Positions 59,892-64,000 of a DNA stretch of 64,000 nucleotides are shown in pieces. The translations under genes and the position numbers were made by a program. The stretch covers positions 113,539-177,538 of the forward strand of contig DASVTU010000023.1 of NCBI GenBank assembly GCA_036387415.1. The letters run 5' to 3'. Each line of letters starts with the position of its first letter. Position 1 is the stretch's first letter. This DNA comes from DASVTU01 sp036387415. GTDB taxonomy: Bacteria > Acidobacteriota > Blastocatellia > Pyrinomonadales > Pyrinomonadaceae. The notes below the pieces were generated by a model. The model worked only from the letters and a program-made list of their open reading frames with translations. It did not search any database and was not told the DNA's origin.

Positions 59892-60814
59892 GATGAGGCA
59901 TAGGGTGCGTCACCGGCGAAGAAGCGCGCGGCGCGCGGAAGGATGCGATAACGGCAACGGTCGGCTTCAAGCACTTCGCCGTCCGTATTGACTTTGATGG
60001 TGCGATTGAATTGGAGGTCGATTTCGCGCGCATGGAAATATGCGACGCGCTCGTCCTGGACGTGTTCGCCCGACGAGACAGATGTCAGCAGCCCTATGAA
60101 ATCAAGCATGGGCATCTCTTCGATAATGCACACGTCGAGCACGCCGTCGTCGATGATGGCGTGCGGCGCGATGAGCCGACCGCCGCCGACCATGCGCGAA
60201 TTGCAGACCGCGAACATCTCCACATTCATCTCACGCTCAATCGTGCGTCCCTCATCTTCGACGACGCGAATCCGCGCTTCGACGTGTTCGTAATCCATCA
60301 ACACTTGCGCGCCGCCGATGAGATACGCGAACTTGCCCGCGACTGTCTTGAGTTGCGGGTTAACGGCGTCGGAGACTTCGGCGATGAAGCCGCCCGCCGA
60401 GACGTTGACGAAGCGGCGACCGTCCAAATCGCCCACGTCTGCCAGCACGGTGCGCCCCGCGAGCAGCACCTCTATCGCCGCCTCGATCTCTTCGGGCAGG
60501 CCGAGCGCGCTCGCGAAATCGTTGCCCGTGCCGAGCGGGACGAGGCCGAACGTGATGCGCTCGAACGCCCCCGCGACGCGCGCCGCGCCGTTCAGGACTT
60601 CGTTCAGAGTGCCGTCGCCGCCCGCCACGAACAGTCGATCATAATCGCCCGCGCGCGCCGCCGCCTCTGCCGCTTCCGACGCGTCGCCCGGGCCGACGGT
60701 CATCACGATATCCATCTCGCCGAACGCCGCGCGCAGCCTTTCGTTAATCGCCTGCAAATAGTCCGGCGCGCTGTCGGTGCCGGAGACGGGATTGATGATT
60801 AGACGTGATTTCAT
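59888..60814 (-). CDS. Diacylglycerol/lipid kinase family protein (YegS/DgkB-like)
   Basis: A 308-residue protein. MKSRLIINPVSG, the nucleotide motif FVAGGDGTLNEVLNGA, LGLVPLGTGNDFASAL and DVGDLDGRRFVNVSAGGF mark the DAG-kinase catalytic domain, followed by the beta-sandwich with the SRMVGGGRLIAPHAIIDDG motif. It phosphorylates diacylglycerol or another lipid at the membrane. It overlaps the next gene, an EEP phosphatase/nuclease, by 4 bases; a joint role in lipid turnover is possible. The start codon follows palindrome R19 with no ribosome site. Confidence 0.9.
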   Translation of the reverse strand: MKSRLIINPVSGTDSAPDYLQAINERLRAAFGEMDIVMTVGPGDASEAAEAAARAGDYDRLFVAGGDGTLNEVLNGAARVAGAFERITFGLVPLGTGNDFASALGLPEEIEAAIEVLLAGRTVLADVGDLDGRRFVNVSAGGFIAEVSDAVNPQLKTVAGKFAYLIGGAQVLMDYEHVEARIRVVEDEGRTIEREMNVEMFAVCNSRMVGGGRLIAPHAIIDDGVLDVCIIEEMPMLDFIGLLTSVSSGEHVQDERVAYFHAREIDLQFNRTIKVNTDGEVLEADRCRYRILPRAARFFAGDAPYASS

Positions 60815-60819
60815 AAAGA

Positions 60820-60905
60820 AGCTGTCAGCTATCAGCCGTCAGCTATCAGCTTGCAAACAAAGCAATCAGGCAAAGCTGACGGCTGATAGCTGATAGCTGA
60901 TGGCT
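60820..60905. repeat. Intergenic palindrome R19 (word GTCAGCT / ATCAGCT)
   Basis: The left arm 60824-60851 has GTCAGCT, ATCAGCC, GTCAGCT, ATCAGCT. The right arm 60874-60903 is the inverse (AGCTGAC, GGCTGAT, AGCTGAT, AGCTGAT). Arms agree at almost every base. It fills the gap between the MBL and lipid-kinase genes. Confidence 0.9.
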
Positions 60906-60906
60906 C

Positions 60907-61674
60907 TTAAATTTCCAGACGTAGGCCGTCGCGCGCTTCGATGGTTTCGCCGTCCCAGAGTTTCGACGCTTCGGCGACGAGATCGAGTTCGTCCCATTCG
61001 GGATAGAGGTGCGAGAGCATGACGCGACGCGCGCCGGAACTCTGTGCGAGGCGCATGGCTTCGGAGAGTTCGAGATGGAGTTCGACGGGCTTGTCGCGGA
61101 AGAAAGAGCACTCCATGAGAAAGAGCGAGACGTTGGCGGCGAAGGTGGCGAGCGCGTCGGTGTAGCCCGTGTCGGAGGTGAAGGCGAGCGAGGCGTCGTC
61201 GCGGTCGGTTAACTTGAGCGCGAGGCTCTCGGAGGTGTGCGGCGTCGAGAAGGTTTCGGCGCGCAGGCCGGGGAGAATTTCAAACTCCGCCGACGGTGCC
61301 ACTTCGCGTATTTCGACGGGGAAAGGTTGTTTGAGCAGGTTGTAGTCGCCCGCCTCGTCGAAGGCTCGAAAGAGTTTTTTCAGGCCGTGCGGCCCGTAGA
61401 TGTGGAAGGGCTTGCGGCGCGCCTGCGTGTCGGGCGCGTGCTTCGTGCCGAAGAGGAAGGGAAAGAGTCCGCCGAGATGGTCCAGATGAAAATGGCTGAT
61501 CCAGACGGCGTCGAGGTTGACCCAGTCCAGGCGTTCCTGCGCCATGCGCTGCGCGGACGCCGCGCCGACGTCGAGCAGGAGCGTCGAGCCGCCGCCGGTC
61601 TCCAACCAGTGTGCGGACGAAGCGCGCGCGGGGTGCGGGACGGACGTGCCCGATCCTAAAACGACGAGTTTCAT
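60907..61674 (-). CDS. MBL-fold metallo-hydrolase, RNase Z-like
   Basis: A 255-residue protein starting at 61674 (MKLVVLGSGTSVPHPAR). The metal motif HFHLDHLGGLFPFL and the later Asp in FTSDTGYTDALATF (replacing a third His region) and HLYPEWDEL match the RNase Z/arylsulfatase-like MBL clade. RNase Z trims tRNA 3' ends, but this protein lacks the flexible exosite arm, so another phosphodiester or lactone substrate is possible. The longer frame upstream is built from a 15-base tandem repeat and is not real coding. Confidence 0.85.
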   Translation of the reverse strand: MKLVVLGSGTSVPHPARASSAHWLETGGGSTLLLDVGAASAQRMAQERLDWVNLDAVWISHFHLDHLGGLFPFLFGTKHAPDTQARRKPFHIYGPHGLKKLFRAFDEAGDYNLLKQPFPVEIREVAPSAEFEILPGLRAETFSTPHTSESLALKLTDRDDASLAFTSDTGYTDALATFAANVSLFLMECSFFRDKPVELHLELSEAMRLAQSSGARRVMLSHLYPEWDELDLVAEASKLWDGETIEARDGLRLEI

Positions 61675-61773
61675 GTTTCGCTTGTTGACCTCCCGTTGAC
61701 GGAAGGCTAACAAGCGCGCGACGCCAGCGTCAAACAGTAAGGCCGCCGTGAGACGCGAAGACGAAGCGCCCCG

Positions 61774-61869
61774 CCCGCACAACGCCCGCTCACACAGCGC
61801 CCGCTCGCACAACGCCCGCTCGCACAATGAATGTGCACGCATGTCCGGAAATGTGCACGCGTGTCTGGA
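61774..61869. repeat. Tandem repeats: 15-bp (about 3.5 copies) and 20-bp (2 copies)
   Basis: CGCCCGCTCGCACAA-type 15-base units run to about 61827, then two 20-base units at 61830-61849 and 61850-61869 beginning AATGTGCACG. They lie between the divergent MBL and FG-GAP genes, just before the latter's promoter. Confidence 0.75.
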
Positions 61870-61881
61870 CCGCCGAACTCA

Positions 61882-61910
61882 TTGTCAGGCGAGGAAGCGT
61901 GTGATAGATT
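61882..61910 (+). promoter_or_regulatory. Sigma-70-type promoter of the FG-GAP gene
   Basis: TTGTCA (61882-61887), a 17-base spacer and TAGATT (61905-61910). It directly follows the 20-base repeats. The leader to the ATG at 62052 is about 135 bases long and ends in AAGGAG; I see no riboswitch in it. Confidence 0.6.
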
Positions 61911-62051
61911 GCGCGCGTTACCCTCACGAGGATTGTTGAGCCGGAGCATTCGGCGTCTCTCAAACTCTTCTCTAAATCCTCCGACCCGATAGTCAATCCG
62001 TCATCCGTTGGCCTGACGGGCATCAGTCACAGGACAGCTAAGGAGTCGCTT

Positions 62052-64000
62052 ATGTATTACTTCGTTCGCTCTCGCAGCGCGCTGGCCTTCGTGTGCGCGC
62101 TCGCTTGCCTGTTTTTCTTCTACGCGACGAGCACTCCGTTGCGCCGCGTGGTGGCCCAAGAGGAGCGGCGCGTGGCTGAGCGCCGACGACCGGCGCAGAG
62201 TGGACCAGACGACGTGCCTGCGGGCCTGCGCGCCGCCATCGAGAAGACGCGCGCGGACGAAGGGCGCGGGGCACGCCTTGAGGCGGACGACGCGAGCGCG
62301 CAGTATTCTTCGGCGATTGACCCATTCGTCCAGCAACAGCGGTTGCAGGCGTCCGACGCCGCCGCCGGCGACATCTTCGGCTTCACGGTCTCTGTGGATG
62401 GCGAGACGGCTATCGTCGGCGCGTATCTGGACAACAACAGTGGTGGGTCGGACGCTGGCTCGGCCTATGTCTTCGTGAGAAGCAACGGGGTGTGGAGCCA
62501 ACAACAGCAGCTACGCGCCTCCGACGCCGCCTCCGGCGATATCTTCGGCACCTCGGTCTGCGTCAGCGGGGATACGATCATCGTCGGCGCGGACGGAAAC
62601 GACAACAGCGGTGGGATTGACAGCGGAGCGGCCTACGTTTTCACGCGGAGCAACGGTGTGTGGACGCAGCAACAACGATTGCAGGCACCGGATGCCGCCC
62701 CCGGTGATGGCTTCGGCAGCGCGAGTTCCGTGAGCGGAGAGACGTTGATCGTCGGCGCGGGCGGGGACGACAACAGCGGCGGGACGGACGCCGGTTCGGC
62801 CTACATCTTCACCAGAAGCAACGGCGTCTGGACCGAGCAACAACGATTACAGTCGTCCGCTTCCTCCGGCGACCGCTTCGGTAACGTGGTCTCCGTGAGC
62901 GGCGAGACGGCTATCGTGGGCGCGTACCTTGACGACAACAGCGGCGGGACGGACGCCGGCTCGGTCTATGTCTTCGTGAGAAGTGGCGCGACGTGGACCG
63001 AGCAACAGCGTTTGCAGGCGTCCGGCGCTTCCTCCGGCGACATCTTCGGCGCCTCGGTTTCCCTCAGCGGCGATACTCTGATAGCTGGCTCGTATCTCGA
63101 CACTCACACCGGCGGGCAAGCGGCCGGTTCAGCTTACATCTTCACCAGAAGCAACGGCGTCTGGACCGAGCAGCAGCGTTTGCAGGCGTCGGATGCTTCC
63201 TCCGGCGATCTCTTCGGCAACGCGGTCTCTGTGAGCGGCGACATAGCCGTTGTCGGCGCGGACGAGGATGACCACAGCGGCGGGCAGGGTGCCGGTTCGG
63301 CCTACGTCTTTACCAGAAGCAACGGCATGTGGACCGAGCAACAACGGTTGCAGGCATCCGACCCGGCCTCCGGCGATGTTTTCAGCCGCGCGGTTTCTGT
63401 GAGCGGCGAGACGATCTTCGTCGGCGCGGACGGAAACGACAATGGCGGCGGGGCGAACGCAGGCGCGGCCTACGTCTTCGTCAAGGGCACGGACGTGTGG
63501 GGTCGGCAAGAGCAGTTGCACCCGCCGCAGTCCATATCCGGCGCAGCCTTCGGCAACGCGGTCGCTATCAACGGCGACACGGCGATTGTCGTAGCATGGG
63601 AACATGACAATAACGACGTGGGCGTGGGCACGGGTTACTTCTTCACCAGATGCGCCGGCGTGTGGAGCCTACAGCAGCGTGTGCAGGTGACAGAGGCCGA
63701 CGGCGCCGCCTTTCAATCGGTCGCCCTCGACGGCAACACGGCGATTTTCGGCTCGCCAGGGAGCGACAGGACGGCTGGCGTGGTCTACGTTTTCACCAGA
63801 AGCGGAGGCGTGTGGACGCAGCAACAGCGTTTGCAGGCTTCCGACGCCACCGGCACTCCCGTCATGGGAAACGGTCAGGGCGGCGACTTCTTCGGCACCT
63901 CGGTTTCCGTGAGCGGCGACACGGCCATTGTCGGCGCACACGAAGATGACAACAGCGGCGGGACGGACGCAGGCTCGGCCTACGTCTTCACCAGAAGCAA
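62052..64000 (+). CDS. Secreted FG-GAP repeat (beta-propeller) protein, 3' end outside window
   Basis: The 649 visible codons start at the ATG at 62052 with AAGGAG 8 bases upstream. A hydrophobic N-terminus (ALAFVCALACLFFFYA) should be a signal peptide, followed by a charged linker to about residue 95. Ten FG-GAP-type repeats of about 50 residues follow, each with EQQRLQASDASSGDxFG, VSVSGDTAIVGA and AGSAYVFTRSNGVWT. Repeats 8 and 9 are more diverged, and repeat 10 has an insertion (TGTPVMGNGQGGDFFG). Asp/Gly loops suggest calcium binding. FG-GAP arrays fold into propellers and serve in adhesion or enzyme scaffolding; which applies here is unknown. The DNA repeats are also conserved, pointing to recent duplication. 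The gene is incomplete at the window edge. Confidence 0.85.
   Translation, partial: MYYFVRSRSALAFVCALACLFFFYATSTPLRRVVAQEERRVAERRRPAQSGPDDVPAGLRAAIEKTRADEGRGARLEADDASAQYSSAIDPFVQQQRLQASDAAAGDIFGFTVSVDGETAIVGAYLDNNSGGSDAGSAYVFVRSNGVWSQQQQLRASDAASGDIFGTSVCVSGDTIIVGADGNDNSGGIDSGAAYVFTRSNGVWTQQQRLQAPDAAPGDGFGSASSVSGETLIVGAGGDDNSGGTDAGSAYIFTRSNGVWTEQQRLQSSASSGDRFGNVVSVSGETAIVGAYLDDNSGGTDAGSVYVFVRSGATWTEQQRLQASGASSGDIFGASVSLSGDTLIAGSYLDTHTGGQAAGSAYIFTRSNGVWTEQQRLQASDASSGDLFGNAVSVSGDIAVVGADEDDHSGGQGAGSAYVFTRSNGMWTEQQRLQASDPASGDVFSRAVSVSGETIFVGADGNDNGGGANAGAAYVFVKGTDVWGRQEQLHPPQSISGAAFGNAVAINGDTAIVVAWEHDNNDVGVGTGYFFTRCAGVWSLQQRVQVTEADGAAFQSVALDGNTAIFGSPGSDRTAGVVYVFTRSGGVWTQQQRLQASDATGTPVMGNGQGGDFFGTSVSVSGDTAIVGAHEDDNSGGTDAGSAYVFTRS

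Noticed and set aside
60907..61674. True tRNA-processing RNase Z
   Set aside because: The exosite arm is not visible, so only an RNase Z-like assignment is given.
61675..61842. N-terminal extension of the MBL protein with an LCERA repeat
   Set aside because: Produced by translating the 15-base tandem repeat; the conserved start MKLVVLGSG lies downstream.
62330..64000. CRISPR array
   Set aside because: The repeats are about 150 bases, in frame, and encode FG-GAP units; there are no spacers.

Overview
The window is GC-rich chromosomal DNA, densely packed with genes on both strands. It most likely comes from an Acidobacteriota member, perhaps of the Blastocatellia. This is inference from the protein content: a VWFA-related secreted protein of a type I know mainly from Acidobacteria, many secreted TPR, M61 and PafA-like proteins, diderm features (porin, Lol system), and Ala/Arg-rich proteins with GCG/CGC-rich codons. 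No rRNA is present to confirm it. There is no phage, insertion sequence, plasmid or CRISPR signal.

Layout. 1-6.0 kb: a PspA fragment, tRNA-Glu, a large multidomain flavoprotein and rsmI. 6.2-13.2 kb: a permease, an ABC exporter with a cyclic-nucleotide sensor, a saccharopine dehydrogenase-like enzyme and small secreted proteins. 13.3-20.2 kb: three large secreted proteins (PafA-like phosphatase, TPR protein, M61 peptidase). 20.3-26.3 kb: YitT, then a phosphate block on the minus strand (porin; pstB-phoU-phoR-like kinase). 26.6-35.7 kb: an FHA-GAF-cyclase, MreB, a site-2 protease, a CDF transporter and the conserved cdaA-cdaR-glmM block. 35.8-39.3 kb: an unrecognised structured RNA, an M3-fold pseudopeptidase and aroB. 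41-45.4 kb: a Lol-like lipoprotein-sorting cluster. 45.6-61.7 kb: radical SAM, VWA, pyruvate kinase, serine hydrolase, GH15, TlpA, yacG, Crp/Fnr, GGDEF regulator, an LEA-like protein, an endonuclease/phosphatase-family protein, a lipid kinase-like protein and an MBL hydrolase. 62-64 kb: an FG-GAP propeller protein running off the end.

Genes that may work together: cdaA/cdaR/glmM link c-di-AMP to cell-wall precursor supply. The LolB-, LolC/E-, LolD- and LolA-like genes form a lipoprotein trafficking set. pstB/phoU/kinase and the neighbouring porin suggest phosphate control. A class III cyclase and two cyclic-nucleotide-binding proteins (Crp/Fnr type and the ABC exporter tail) could form a cNMP circuit.

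The most unusual feature is not a gene. About nineteen intergenic gaps are filled, often from stop codon to start codon, by degenerate tandem arrays of mostly 7-base words. In most gaps the array is followed by its own inverted copy, making a long imperfect hairpin. Different gaps use different words, a few words recur, and two gaps 26 kb apart carry homologous elements of about 190 bp. At least ten genes start directly after such an arm without a visible Shine-Dalgarno sequence. I know of no description of this in this kind of organism, and it is my main candidate for a new system.
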